Below, piece by piece: positions 19,955 through 29,047 of a stretch of 53,001 nucleotides of DNA (position 1 is the stretch's first letter; each line of letters starts with the position of its first letter). The stretch covers positions 1 to 53,001 of the forward strand of contig JAHBWT010000019.1 in NCBI GenBank assembly GCA_019636815.1, in the 5' to 3' direction. Origin of the DNA: Nitrospira sp. GTDB taxonomy: Bacteria > Nitrospirota > Nitrospiria > Nitrospirales > Nitrospiraceae. The translations under genes and the position numbers were made by a program. Below the pieces are notes generated by a model. The model saw nothing but the letters and a program-made list of their open reading frames with translations. It did not search any database and was not told the DNA's origin.

Positions 19955-20689
19955 GTCTTGCTCCTTTCGCTCGTGCCATGAACTTGGACATTTGTGCCTA
20001 CCAACGTACCATGCTCTCGCGTATTGTATTCTCAATTATCGGAGCGCCAGATGACATCATGGCGGGCGGCCTCTCCTCTTTGACAGACCGCCCGCTCAGG
20101 GCGCTTAGGACGCCGAATGTATCTGGTCTGTGATGATAAAGACCCACACGAGAAATGGGGCCGAAAATGTCTTGCCAGGTGAAACGGAATCCGATTGCTA
20201 GCGATCGAACCCTCAGGCTAACCTGAGTTTCCACAAGGCTCGTCATCATGATCAAATCGATTCCCTACGCGGGAAAGCGACGACCGATGGAAAATTTGGT
20301 TAGTGTGACCGGCGAGACACCCACCCATGACTCGGCAGGCCTATACGATCCGGTGGACTAAGGTCTTCCATTTCCACCTCCTCCTGTCGCTGAATGACTC
20401 GAGACCACGTGTAACCGTTCAGATAACACTCGTTCCCGTCATGCAGTGCCTAGAATTATCCCCTCTGTACTCCTCTTCAATATTTCCTGTCAATAGGAGA
20501 ATTCTTGTTTCTCCTGCTGAACCACAGCATAACCTATGCCACATTATTCGCAACAAATCTGATGAATGAGAGCAAAATCGTAAGCCATGAGTGAATCGAG
20601 AGAGCTGTATATCCGGAAACACCGATTATTTGGGTTATTTATGGTGTCCGAGCGCGACCTTCACCGGCCAGTACAATCAAGTAGCATTC
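19955..20689. other. 735-bp region without a convincing gene
   Basis: Only short overlapping ORFs of no coding character occur. A GC-rich hairpin (arms gcgggcgg 20062-20069 and ccgcccgc 20088-20095, 18-nt loop) lies about 110-140 nt upstream of the microprotein start on the minus strand and could be a leader structure or terminator. The right half, downstream of the methyltransferase stop, is AT-richer and featureless. Confidence 0.4.
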
Positions 20690-21871
20690 CTATGGGAGTT
20701 CTCGTACGATTTCTTGATAGTAGGCATCGATCATTGCCGAACGAGCCCGCTTGTCGATCACGACCTGCCGTTGGTCGAAGGTATTGGCGCAATACAGGTA
20801 GGACAACTCGCCGGCAGTGCCCCGTTCCACATGGACCTGTCGGCCGTCCGGTTCTTGGCGAGTGGTCTCTTGCACCACTGCACGATCTCGCAATCTCTCC
20901 CACACGACCTGAGCTGATGGCCAATGATTTTCATACAGCGGCCCGTCAGGACCGCTCATGGTCAGAGCCACGTTTTGAGCAAACGCGAGCCCTTCATCTC
21001 GCTCCGGCATTTCATCCCAAGCTGATGATGCTCGGAGTCCTCGTTGCACCAGATAGAAGGGACCGTCATCCACCATTTCTTCAACAGATCGGTAGTGAAT
21101 GAGGTCCGCTGGCTCAACGAGCCCGAATCCCCTTCTCGACAAGGCCCGTTGAAAGGGCACCCGCCTGGCCAGTTGCCTTGTCTTCTCACTCACGATCATG
21201 CGGCCGTCGGGCCGCAAGACTTCACAGACTCGATCGAGCCTGATCCCAAGCCCTGTCCGCTGTTCAAACGCGGATTGCTGCGATGGATCATGCCTTCGTT
21301 CGAATGTCTGCCAACTACGACTGGGAAGACCAGGATCATGTTCGGCTTGCATTAACACATGGGTGGTGATCACCAAATCATAGACGCCTGATAGTGCATC
21401 GACCTCAACATCGACACACTCAAAGCGAATGTTGTCTAAACGAAGCTCGCTCGCCTTGTGCCGTGCGACCGCGATCGAGGCACATGAGCGATCAAGTCCT
21501 ACGAATGTTTTTTCGGGAAACTGCCGTGCATAAAAGGTCGTCAGAATCCCGAGACCACAGCCGAAATCGAGAATGCTCTCCGCTTCACCGAGACATGCAA
21601 CGGTCCGTCGCCCGATCTCTTCATAGTATTCATAGCGTTGGCTATAGAGGACCGGGAAGATCCTCGGATCTGCGGCTAGATCATAGAACGCAATCTCGTC
21701 GAGACGATCACCTTCACGTCTTCGTTCGATGTGGAGAGCGAGCCGCTTGAGATCTTCCGACGAGAGTTGCCGTCGCTGCCACGCGAAGTAGTCGGAGTCG
21801 GAGGTAAAAGGTCGGAGTCCCCACAAGGCGAGATGCTCGCGGAGCAATGCTCGCAGTGAATTATTGGCCAT
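20690..21871 (-). CDS. Class I SAM-dependent methyltransferase
   Basis: A 393-aa protein. The Rossmann-type methyltransferase core covers about 85-250: motif I SILDFGCGLGILTTFYA, acidic residue FVGLDRSCAS, then FECVDVEVD, YDLVITTHVL, and VLRPDGRMIVSE. An N-terminal helical region (1-80) and a C-terminal domain of about 130 residues surround it. The substrate cannot be inferred. It lies 134 nt downstream of the ProA-like gene on the same strand and may be co-transcribed with it. Confidence 0.8.
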   Translation of the reverse strand: MANNSLRALLREHLALWGLRPFTSDSDYFAWQRRQLSSEDLKRLALHIERRREGDRLDEIAFYDLAADPRIFPVLYSQRYEYYEEIGRRTVACLGEAESILDFGCGLGILTTFYARQFPEKTFVGLDRSCASIAVARHKASELRLDNIRFECVDVEVDALSGVYDLVITTHVLMQAEHDPGLPSRSWQTFERRHDPSQQSAFEQRTGLGIRLDRVCEVLRPDGRMIVSEKTRQLARRVPFQRALSRRGFGLVEPADLIHYRSVEEMVDDGPFYLVQRGLRASSAWDEMPERDEGLAFAQNVALTMSGPDGPLYENHWPSAQVVWERLRDRAVVQETTRQEPDGRQVHVERGTAGELSYLYCANTFDQRQVVIDKRARSAMIDAYYQEIVRELP

Positions 21872-22005
21872 TGGTCACACGGCTGTTCGAAACGGTTCCC
21901 AACAAGGCCGCCAAGGAGTGAGGACCACGAGGCATACGCGGCGAAGGTACATTGAGTGGTTCGAACGACCGAGAAACAAAGCTGGAGAACGGTTTCAGCG
22001 GGCGC

Positions 22006-23373
22006 TTATGGCCGTTTGAGCATGATGGCATCAAAGTAGGTATCGGGAACCGGATGAGGCAATCTGAGTTGGCCCATCCCAAATGCGACGTACTTCTCAC
22101 AGGTCAATTGCTCCAGACTGATCGGACCTTTGGCATGCAATTTCCCTACGCTCAACCCCGCGTCGGCTCCCATTCCAAAACCGTCGCCTGCATGAAGCCG
22201 GGTCGATGCATTGACCAACACCGCACCGGCATCGACCTCTCGGGTAAATCGCATGGCTGCCTCATAACGACTGGTGGCAATACCGGCGGTCAAGCAGGGG
22301 CTGTGCGCTCCAATATGCTCCAACGCCTCACTAAGATTCTCAACCATCTTGATGGCCAGAACCGGACCGGCAAACTGTGTATGCCAGTCCCTGTCTGTGG
22401 CGGGAACGATCGCCGTATGCCCTGTCATAGCCATCTGCCCCATCAGTGCAACCGTCTTCGGACACGCTCGCACTTCAATCTTGAATTGATCCAGCAATCT
22501 ATTGATCAACGGAGGTAAGAACTGCCGTCCGACAACCTGCTGCACAAGCAAGGTATCAAGGGAGTTGGCGGCCCCCGTTTGTTGCACCTTTGAATTGATC
22601 ACCAGATTTTGCGCCATGGGAAGATCGGTATTCTCATCGATATAAAAATGAGTGAGCCCGCCGTCATCACACAGGATTGGAACTTTAGCTTGCTCTGCAG
22701 CGGTTTTACGCAAGCCGGGGCCACCTCGCACGATCATCGCATCCAGACCTTTTCCAGCTCGCATCAATTCGAGTGCGACCTCCCTTTCCTCGCGGTCGAT
22801 GAGCACCCATGAGCCCGGCGGTAGGCCGTGCTCTGTTGCCGCTTCCCGCAACGCGGCGTCAAGCACGTGATGCGTCCATTTCCATTCGGCAGCCCCGCGA
22901 AAGACGCACAGGTTACCAGACTTGAGACAGAGCGCAATCGATTCCACCATGACCAGCGGGTTCCGTTCGGAGATCACCCCGATGACTCCGATAGGAACTC
23001 TTACCCTCGACACTTGCAGCCCATCCGGACGCTCCTGTCGGGAGGTCACCAGTCCAACGGGGTCCGGTAGGTCGGCGATTAGATGAAGTCGATCGACGAT
23101 CTCCTTGATATGGTCAGCCGTCAGACGCACTCGAGCGACAGCAGCCTTCATCCGACTCCTGGCATCGGTGCTGTCCAAGGACTTTCCCAGGGCATCGACA
23201 TCTTTGGCATTAGCCGCGAGAATGGCCACTTCATCCGCGGCGATCCGGTCCGCCATGGCATGAAAGGCGGTCATCTTGACTGAACCTGAAAATCGAGCTA
23301 CCTGCAGCGACAGCCTTCTGCAATCCTTCAGCAGTCTATCGATATAGAGCTTACTGGGGATTTCAATCGGCAT
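22006..23373 (-). CDS. proA-like: ProA-like protein lacking the catalytic cysteine
   Basis: A 455-aa member of the gamma-glutamyl phosphate reductase branch of the aldehyde dehydrogenase fold. It keeps family landmarks: VPIGVIGVISERNP, ALCLKSGN, MIVRGGPGL, FYIDENTD, and the C-terminal NASTRLHAGDGFGMGADAGLSVGKLHAKGP (usually NASTRF-DG-EFGLGAEIGIST-K-HARGP). However, the active-site segment KVQRPG-CNA reads KVQQTGAANS, so Ala269 stands where the nucleophilic Cys should be, and the neighbouring Arg-Pro is Gln-Thr. It therefore should not perform the thioester chemistry of ProA. A true proA is expected elsewhere. Possible roles are binding or a different reaction on a phosphorylated acid; this is inference. 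Confidence 0.75.
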   Translation of the reverse strand: MPIEIPSKLYIDRLLKDCRRLSLQVARFSGSVKMTAFHAMADRIAADEVAILAANAKDVDALGKSLDSTDARSRMKAAVARVRLTADHIKEIVDRLHLIADLPDPVGLVTSRQERPDGLQVSRVRVPIGVIGVISERNPLVMVESIALCLKSGNLCVFRGAAEWKWTHHVLDAALREAATEHGLPPGSWVLIDREEREVALELMRAGKGLDAMIVRGGPGLRKTAAEQAKVPILCDDGGLTHFYIDENTDLPMAQNLVINSKVQQTGAANSLDTLLVQQVVGRQFLPPLINRLLDQFKIEVRACPKTVALMGQMAMTGHTAIVPATDRDWHTQFAGPVLAIKMVENLSEALEHIGAHSPCLTAGIATSRYEAAMRFTREVDAGAVLVNASTRLHAGDGFGMGADAGLSVGKLHAKGPISLEQLTCEKYVAFGMGQLRLPHPVPDTYFDAIMLKRP

Positions 23374-23594
23374 GGCGGGCGTATTTCTTGACAGATATCT
23401 TCCAACGATTCATTGCATTCAATCCAAGACCCTGAGAAAATAATGCCGGTTCGTCGCGGACTATACCACGCGTTTTTTTAGCGAGTAAACCACGTAACGC
23501 TATTGACGTATCGCCTGGACCAATTCAGACATGAGGATCCCACATGAGTAGTTGGCGAACGGACTTGCATATCGCACTATCCAAAGGAGGACCG

Positions 23595-24425
23595 ATGCGG
23601 GCTGAGACACGAAGGGGTGGGCACGGTCTCCGTGTGATTCTCTGTGTGATCGTGGCAGTCCTACTGGGAGCATGTGCTGGGTTGAAACCTCTGAAGCCCA
23701 TGGCCCCTCCGATGCAAGCGACTCCCGAACAAGCAGCTGAACGAGATCAAGAGAGCCCGGCTCCCAAGGTCGTGCAGGCACGTCCGGAGGGGAGCAATCC
23801 ACAACAGTGCTTGGTAGATTTCGACGATGAAGGCGCGCTGAACCACATCCTGGGCCAGGCCAGAGCGACCATCGCCCACAAAACAGGCCAGGCACCTTCT
23901 GGACAATTGCAGATGTGCGATCCCTCCAAGCATAGTGACTGCTGGACCTACCGCCAACGTTGTCCCAAGCATGATGCCAACGTCGACAGCATGGGGCATG
24001 CGCATTTTCACCTGAGTATGGAAACAGGTATTGAGTGCTATACGTTACCGGATCCGGGAGATGGCCTCGGACGAGGCTTTGGGAGACTGGTGGAATGGAA
24101 ATGCACCAATGTCGACTGGGCCAAAACCCCCCGTGTCCTGTCTTCTCATGATCTCAATCAGTGGATCAAGGTCTGGGTCAGCGATGCCGAAAACCACGCT
24201 CCCTCGTATTTCGACATGGAATCTATTCGTGTATTGCCGGATACCCCGATCCAACTGTGGTTCCGAAAGCGCGATGGAACCTGGTGGTTCTGGCCGGAGC
24301 TGAAGGCGGGCTACACCTGGAATATTCGCGAATGGGTACACGATGTGTCGGAAGTGCGGGTACGAGGAACCAGAGGAGGACGAGCCAGTTCCTACGTCAT
24401 CAGTTCGTTTGTTATTCGAGACTAG
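23595..24425 (+). CDS. Lipoprotein with DUF2914-like C-terminus
   Basis: About 276 aa from the ATG at 23595, chosen because AAAGGAGG lies 4-5 nt before it. Signal peptide and lipobox (LLGACAG). A Pro/Gln-rich linker (about 40-75) is followed by a Cys-containing region (MCDPSKHSDCWTYRQRC), and a C-terminal beta domain with repeated aromatic patterns (VEWKCTNVDWAKTP, IQLWFRKRDGTWWFWPELKAGYTWNIREW). The last part resembles periplasmic DUF2914-type domains, but weakly. It is divergent from the ProA-like gene. Function unknown. Confidence 0.65.
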   Translation: MRAETRRGGHGLRVILCVIVAVLLGACAGLKPLKPMAPPMQATPEQAAERDQESPAPKVVQARPEGSNPQQCLVDFDDEGALNHILGQARATIAHKTGQAPSGQLQMCDPSKHSDCWTYRQRCPKHDANVDSMGHAHFHLSMETGIECYTLPDPGDGLGRGFGRLVEWKCTNVDWAKTPRVLSSHDLNQWIKVWVSDAENHAPSYFDMESIRVLPDTPIQLWFRKRDGTWWFWPELKAGYTWNIREWVHDVSEVRVRGTRGGRASSYVISSFVIRD

Positions 24426-24483
24426 GTTACATACAGCACCAAGCCGTGGAGGCCCCCTCACCTCGTAACCCAAAATACCGACC

Positions 24484-25776
24484 TCAAGCAGATCCGTCAG
24501 ATGCCGACCGGCGTTTTTCCTCCCGAGCCAGCACAGAGGCCAGCCAAGCCCAGAGTCCCATCATTGGAACCAATGCCCAGGCAATGGAAGTCGTGGTAAC
24601 GCCAAGAGCTTTCAGGCCTGTCACCATCCAGGCCGTCGACGCGTCGCCGCCGCGTGAGATAGCCGTATCGATAAAATTCTTGGCCTTGTACTTTTCTTCA
24701 CGACTGACAACCGTGAACAATACCTCGCGCGCCGGTTTCGAAAGCGCGTACTCCCCCACTCGCCGCAGTACGGAAAAGACGACATAGAGCGCGAGGGTCG
24801 GCCACAAGGCGATTCCCACAAACCCAGCCAAACTGATCAATGGGAGAAACAGCAACGGGGCAACCAAGCCGAACCGACTGATGACCCGATGAGTGACAAA
24901 CATCTGGGTCAGCCATGTAAGGAGACTGGTCAGAAAATCCAGCGAAGAGAAGAGCCGTGTGCGGACCTCGGGCTGGTCGAGATACTCCGAGACCAAGCGC
25001 GTTTGTTCAAGATACAGAACGGTGGCTGTCATAGTCAGAAGACTCAGATAACCGCAAATCCCCAACAAATAGGGCGACGAAAACGTCAGACGAACGCCGG
25101 CCAGAAAGCTCCCATGAAGAGGTTCGCCATGCTGCGCACGATGGTGGGTACTCTGTGTCCGTCCCAATCGCTCTAGCCGATAGACGCAGCCGAGGCAGGC
25201 GATGAGAAACAGGCTGGAGGCGAGCATCAGCACCGGAACCGGAAACAGAAACGTGAGCCCCGTCGTGAGGAGCGGGCCGAGCAGCGCGCCGCTGCTTCCC
25301 CCAGCCGCAATCATCCCGAACAATCGCCCACCCTGTTCCGGTGTAAAGAGATCGGCCATAAAACTCCAGAATACCGAGACAATGAATAGATTGAACACAG
25401 ACAGCCAGACAAAAAATCCACGGGCCACCCATTCCGGAGACACCTGACTCGTCATCGCCGCATAGAATGCCACGAGATTCGTGATAAAGAATGCATAGAC
25501 GGTCAGCAGCAAACGAGCGCGTGAGCAGCGCGCCGAGATCCATCCGAACAGCGGCGTGACACAGAGCATCGTCACGAATGTTCCCGTCATCATCCAGGGG
25601 AGATTCGTCAGCCCGCCCTCGATGGCCATTTCGTCGCGCACTGGACGGAGGATGGAATAACCGCAGAGGAGGCAGAAAAAATAGGCGAATGCCCAGGCTA
25701 ATGGAACCAATTCTTCCCGTTCAGCTCCAAGGAACTCAGCACATCGAGTCAGAAGTGGTCGATCCGGTTCGTCCAT
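24484..25776 (-). CDS. MFS / nucleotide-translocase-like transporter
   Basis: A 430-aa polytopic protein with about 12 hydrophobic helices. The early motif YFFCLLCGYSILRPVRDEM is characteristic of the NTT (ATP/ADP translocase-like) branch and related MFS proteins found in non-parasitic bacteria. Middle helices contain LFGMIAAGGSSGALLGPL, and a late loop has KPAREVLFTVVSREEKYKAKNFIDT, also typical of that branch. The substrate is not known; free-living members are not established ATP importers. It is divergent from the threonine aldolase gene. Confidence 0.75.
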   Translation of the reverse strand: MDEPDRPLLTRCAEFLGAEREELVPLAWAFAYFFCLLCGYSILRPVRDEMAIEGGLTNLPWMMTGTFVTMLCVTPLFGWISARCSRARLLLTVYAFFITNLVAFYAAMTSQVSPEWVARGFFVWLSVFNLFIVSVFWSFMADLFTPEQGGRLFGMIAAGGSSGALLGPLLTTGLTFLFPVPVLMLASSLFLIACLGCVYRLERLGRTQSTHHRAQHGEPLHGSFLAGVRLTFSSPYLLGICGYLSLLTMTATVLYLEQTRLVSEYLDQPEVRTRLFSSLDFLTSLLTWLTQMFVTHRVISRFGLVAPLLFLPLISLAGFVGIALWPTLALYVVFSVLRRVGEYALSKPAREVLFTVVSREEKYKAKNFIDTAISRGGDASTAWMVTGLKALGVTTTSIAWALVPMMGLWAWLASVLAREEKRRSASDGSA

Positions 25777-25822
25777 GCGCCAGCAGTGTAACAGTTATGG
25801 TTTCGCCTGTACGTAGTATATC

Positions 25823-25831
25823 TGCTAGAAT
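25823..25831 (+). promoter_or_regulatory. Extended -10 promoter candidate for ltaE
   Basis: TGCTAGAAT combines a TGn extension with TAGAAT (5 of 6 to consensus). No good -35 lies upstream, which extended -10 promoters tolerate. It is 36 nt before the ATG at 25868. Confidence 0.4.
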
Positions 25832-25867
25832 GCCGAAACCATGGGAAATTTCCGGGAAGGAGCGCGC

Positions 25868-26899
25868 ATGATCGACCTTCGTAGCGACACCGTCACCAAA
25901 CCAACCGACGAGATGCGGAAAGCCATGGCGCGCGCCGAAGTCGGCGATGATGTCTATGGGGAAGATCCCACCGTCAATCGTCTTCAAGATATGGCGGCCA
26001 CCATGCTCGGCAAGCGCTTCGCGCTCTTCGTCCCGTCCGGTACCATGGCGAATCAACTCGCAATCCGGTCTCAAGCCCAGCCGGGACAAGAGATTATCGT
26101 CGAAAGTAAGAGCCACATCGTCCGATATGAGCAGGGGGCTGCGGGAGCATTGGCGGGCGTGCAACTTCATTGGATCTACGGTGAGCGAGGCGTCATGTCC
26201 GCGGAACAGGTCGAAGCGGCCATCCGACCCAACGACCCCCACAGCGTCACGACGGCCTTGATTTGCCTAGAGAACACGCATAACGCCGGAGGCGGCACGA
26301 TTTATCCGCTCTCCACCATCGAGCGAATCCGCACGATCGCCGTCCGACACAGAATCCCCATGCATCTGGACGGAGCGCGGCTGTTCAACGCCGTCGCCGC
26401 TACGACGCTGCCACCGACGGTGTATGCCCAGCACTTCGAAACCGTATCGATCTGTTTATCAAAAGGCCTCGGAGCCCCGGTCGGATCCCTGTTGCTCTCA
26501 AACGACCAACAGGTCATCGATCGTGCACGCCGGTTCCGCCGGATGTATGGCGGCGCCATGCGCCAGGCCGGCATCGTGGCCGCCGCTGGGATCTATGCGC
26601 TGGATCGGCATGTCACGCGTCTGAAGACCGACCATGAACATGCAAAGAAACTTGCTCGCTTACTTCAGCAAATTCCCGCGATCCACATCGTGCCTCAACA
26701 CGTGGAAACGAACATCCTCATATTCGACATCATCGACGAGCGGCGCACTCCTACCGAACTGGTGGCCGTACTGAAAGAACAGGGCGTGCTCATCAATGCG
26801 CTGGGTGGAAACACGTACAGAGCGGTCACGCACCTGAACATCGCTGAGAAACACATCGACGAAGCTGCCGCCATCTTTACCAAGGTCCTTTCGCGTTGA
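25868..26899 (+). CDS. ltaE: Low-specificity L-threonine aldolase
   Basis: 343 aa; a PLP enzyme that cleaves threonine or allo-threonine to glycine and acetaldehyde. Landmarks: [20 protein letters not shown] at the start, [21 protein letters not shown] (about 166-175) with the PLP-binding Asp, and [10 protein letters not shown] with the Schiff-base Lys199. ATG 25868 follows AAGGAG; the open frame extends nine codons further up without family similarity. It is monocistronic in appearance. Confidence 0.95.
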   Translation: MIDLRSDTVTKPTDEMRKAMARAEVGDDVYGEDPTVNRLQDMAATMLGKRFALFVPSGTMANQLAIRSQAQPGQEIIVESKSHIVRYEQGAAGALAGVQLHWIYGERGVMSAEQVEAAIRPNDPHSVTTALICLENTHNAGGGTIYPLSTIERIRTIAVRHRIPMHLDGARLFNAVAATTLPPTVYAQHFETVSICLSKGLGAPVGSLLLSNDQQVIDRARRFRRMYGGAMRQAGIVAAAGIYALDRHVTRLKTDHEHAKKLARLLQQIPAIHIVPQHVETNILIFDIIDERRTPTELVAVLKEQGVLINALGGNTYRAVTHLNIAEKHIDEAAAIFTKVLSR

Positions 26900-26975
26900 C
26901 CGTTGAACGTTGACACCTTCCTTCTCCACCCATAAAATGCCGGAGAGAGGTCGCAGGCTGATTCCCTTTCCCGCA

Positions 26976-26994
26976 TTGGCTGGGCTTCAGCCAA
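26976..26994. terminator. Hairpin downstream of ltaE
   Basis: ttggctgggcttcagccaa forms a 7-bp stem with a 5-nt loop 76 nt after the ltaE stop, followed by aata rather than a T-run. It may be a weak terminator. About 45 nt further on, a short tandem repeat (ctatcaatactat / ctatcaatact, about 27032-27056) precedes the nucleotidyltransferase gene. Confidence 0.3.
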
Positions 26995-27083
26995 AATACC
27001 GGATGGGTAATTGCCCGTTCGACTCATGGAATCTATCAATACTATCTATCAATACTCTTGACTGCTAATACTCCGAGACTGTC

Positions 27084-27869
27084 ATGAACGCCGATACTAC
27101 TACCAGTTTCCCCTCTCGCGAAGAACTGAACGCAGAGCTCCTGGAGGTCCCTGAGCCTCCGGAACAGCCAGAACTCCCTCCTCCACCTGGATTTGAAGAC
27201 AGTTTGGAGATTGCGCTACGCCATGTGAAAGGCCGACGTGGAGGTGACCTGGTGGGTATCATCCTTGTCGGCTCAGGCGCACGGAAGGCCGTCACGCCCC
27301 ACAGCGATATCGACGTGATCGCCCTCGTCAAGGGAGAGGCCGACCATCATGAAATTCTCCGAGTCGGCGAACGGCTCGCGGATATCCGCTATCATGGGTA
27401 TCAGTCTGTAGAAGAGGACCTCGCCTATTCTCTACGGCTTCCCTCTCTGCTTCGAAAGAGTCGCATCCTCTACGATCACGATGGTGTGTGCGCCAAACTG
27501 ATCGAAAAAGTACATCAGCGGTTCCGGCAAGGGCCGCCCCCGGCCTCCATCAATGAACAGATTCGCCTCAAGGCGCAATGCTATCACCAATTAGGGAAAG
27601 CCCAGGATCTCGCAGAGAAACCGGGAACGGCCCACTATCTATTGACGTTATTCTACGAAGACTGCATCGCTGCGTTCTTTCGCATGAAAGGGTTTTGGTT
27701 GGTGGCTCCGGTGGATATTCATCGATTCATGTTCTCGCGCGAGCCGGTCCTCGCAGACCTGGCAGGTCAGTTCCTCACGGCTACGACCCTCTCCGACAAG
27801 TTCAACTTTGGTCGAAAATTTGCCGATCTTCTCTTTAAGGATGTCCCGAATCCTGCTCGCATCGACTGA
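27084..27869 (+). CDS. MNT-type nucleotidyltransferase with helical C-terminus
   Basis: A 261-aa protein. After a Pro/Glu-rich N-terminus (1-35), a minimal nucleotidyltransferase domain follows with GSGARKAVTPHSDIDVIALV (Gly-Ser and Asp-x-Asp metal ligands). The C-terminal half (about 150-261) is all-helical and resembles the HEPN-like or kanamycin-transferase-type helical domain, including a conserved-looking FYEDCIAAFFRMKGFW. Such proteins transfer nucleotides to proteins, RNA or small molecules; the target here is unknown. The ribosome site is weak. Confidence 0.7.
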   Translation: MNADTTTSFPSREELNAELLEVPEPPEQPELPPPPGFEDSLEIALRHVKGRRGGDLVGIILVGSGARKAVTPHSDIDVIALVKGEADHHEILRVGERLADIRYHGYQSVEEDLAYSLRLPSLLRKSRILYDHDGVCAKLIEKVHQRFRQGPPPASINEQIRLKAQCYHQLGKAQDLAEKPGTAHYLLTLFYEDCIAAFFRMKGFWLVAPVDIHRFMFSREPVLADLAGQFLTATTLSDKFNFGRKFADLLFKDVPNPARID

Positions 27870-28006
27870 TCGCAGGCATGCACAAAACAGGCACCCCTGC
27901 GCAAAGACCTGACTTTGCAAGCGACGTAAGAGACATCGCCCCTGCCCGAACACAAATCGGCGGGCGCTGAATCCACACGTATCATCATTCATACCAAGGA
28001 GTCCTT

Positions 28007-28900
28007 ATGGAACTGGGATTTATTGGGTTGGGCAAGATGGGAATGAACATGGTCATCCGTCTACGGCGCGACCAGCACCGCCTGGTTGTCTATGATCGAT
28101 CCAACGAGCTGATTAAACAGGCTGAAGGTCACGGATGTGTCGGTGCTTCATCACTCGCTGACCTAGTGAATAAACTCCGTGCTCCCCGGGCGGTCTGGAT
28201 TATGGTGCCGTCCGGCGCTCCCACCGAAGAAACGGTGCAGGCCGTCGCGGCGCTGTTAAAACCCGGCGATACGATCATCGACGGTGGGAATACCCGTTTT
28301 CATGACGACGTGCGGCGCGCCGCCGAGCTGAAAAAGCAGGGTCTTCACTATGTCGACGCGGGGACCAGCGGAGGCATTTGGGGACTGACGGTCGGATACT
28401 GTCTCATGGTCGGCGGCGAGGACTCGGCCGTGCAGCGGCTCGCCCCCGTCTTCACGACCCTCGCCCCGGAGAACGGGTGGGCCCACGTCGGCGCGGTCGG
28501 TGCCGGACACTATGTGAAGATGGTGCACAACGGCATCGAGTACAGCATGATGCAGGGCTATGCGGAAGGATTTGAGTTGATGTCGAAGAGCGAATACAAG
28601 CTCGATCTGGCGGGCGTTGCCGATCTCTGGATGCACGGAAGCGTCGTTCGATCCTGGCTTTTGGAGTTGGCCGCCGGTGCGCTCAAGGAAGATCAAAAGC
28701 TGGAAAAACTGAAAGGGTACGTGCAGGATTCCGGAGAGGGCCGCTGGATGATCGCGGATGCGATCGAGAAGGATGTGCCGGTTCCAACCTTGACAACTGC
28801 GCTGTTTACGCGCTTTCGGTCACGTCAGGAAGAATCGTTTGCGGAAAAGATGCTGGCGGCCCTCCGGAATGCTTTCGGCGGTCACTCCGTCCGGCGATAA
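28007..28900 (+). CDS. gnd: 6-phosphogluconate dehydrogenase (decarboxylating), short form
   Basis: A 297-aa enzyme oxidising 6-phosphogluconate to ribulose 5-phosphate. N-terminal Rossmann domain with GFIGLGKMGMNM; IIDGGNTRFHDD; YVDAGTSGGIWGL (substrate-binding Ser/Gly loop); and HYVKMVHNGIEYSMMQ with the catalytic Lys and Asn. Its length fits the ~300-residue bacterial form (YqeC/GndA type), which often prefers NAD. AAGGAG precedes the ATG. It is followed by zwf in the same direction, giving the two dehydrogenases of the oxidative pentose phosphate pathway; 6-phosphogluconolactonase is not in the window. Confidence 0.95.
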   Translation: MELGFIGLGKMGMNMVIRLRRDQHRLVVYDRSNELIKQAEGHGCVGASSLADLVNKLRAPRAVWIMVPSGAPTEETVQAVAALLKPGDTIIDGGNTRFHDDVRRAAELKKQGLHYVDAGTSGGIWGLTVGYCLMVGGEDSAVQRLAPVFTTLAPENGWAHVGAVGAGHYVKMVHNGIEYSMMQGYAEGFELMSKSEYKLDLAGVADLWMHGSVVRSWLLELAAGALKEDQKLEKLKGYVQDSGEGRWMIADAIEKDVPVPTLTTALFTRFRSRQEESFAEKMLAALRNAFGGHSVRR

Positions 28901-28909
28901 CGGCTCAGA

Positions 28910-29047
28910 GTGGCCTGCAGGACGTTCATTCCACCAAGGTCGCAGCGAGCGAAGAGGGCAGCGTATTCTAGCTCGTACGTTGAGCCTTTGAGCGACGTGA
29001 AGACGAAGCTGGAGGACTTTTTCAACATCCTGCCTGGGAGGCTTTGA
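28910..29047 (+). CDS. Possible 45-aa small ORF coupled to zwf
   Basis: The gnd frame stays open beyond its TAA. From a GTG at 28910 it encodes 45 residues (core SSYVEPLSDVKTKLEDFFNI) and its TGA overlaps the zwf ATG as TGATG, a classic coupling arrangement. The residue composition looks protein-like rather than random. I have an uncertain memory of similar YVEPLSDxxT...FF-IL short ORFs recurring between genes in related genomes, so it may be part of an interspersed repeat. The ribosome site before the GTG is poor. Confidence 0.4.
   Translation: MACRTFIPPRSQRAKRAAYSSSYVEPLSDVKTKLEDFFNILPGRL

Noticed and set aside
20587-21102. Plus-strand ORF running into the methyltransferase gene
   Set aside because: It is a shadow of the minus-strand methyltransferase for most of its length and shows no recognisable features.
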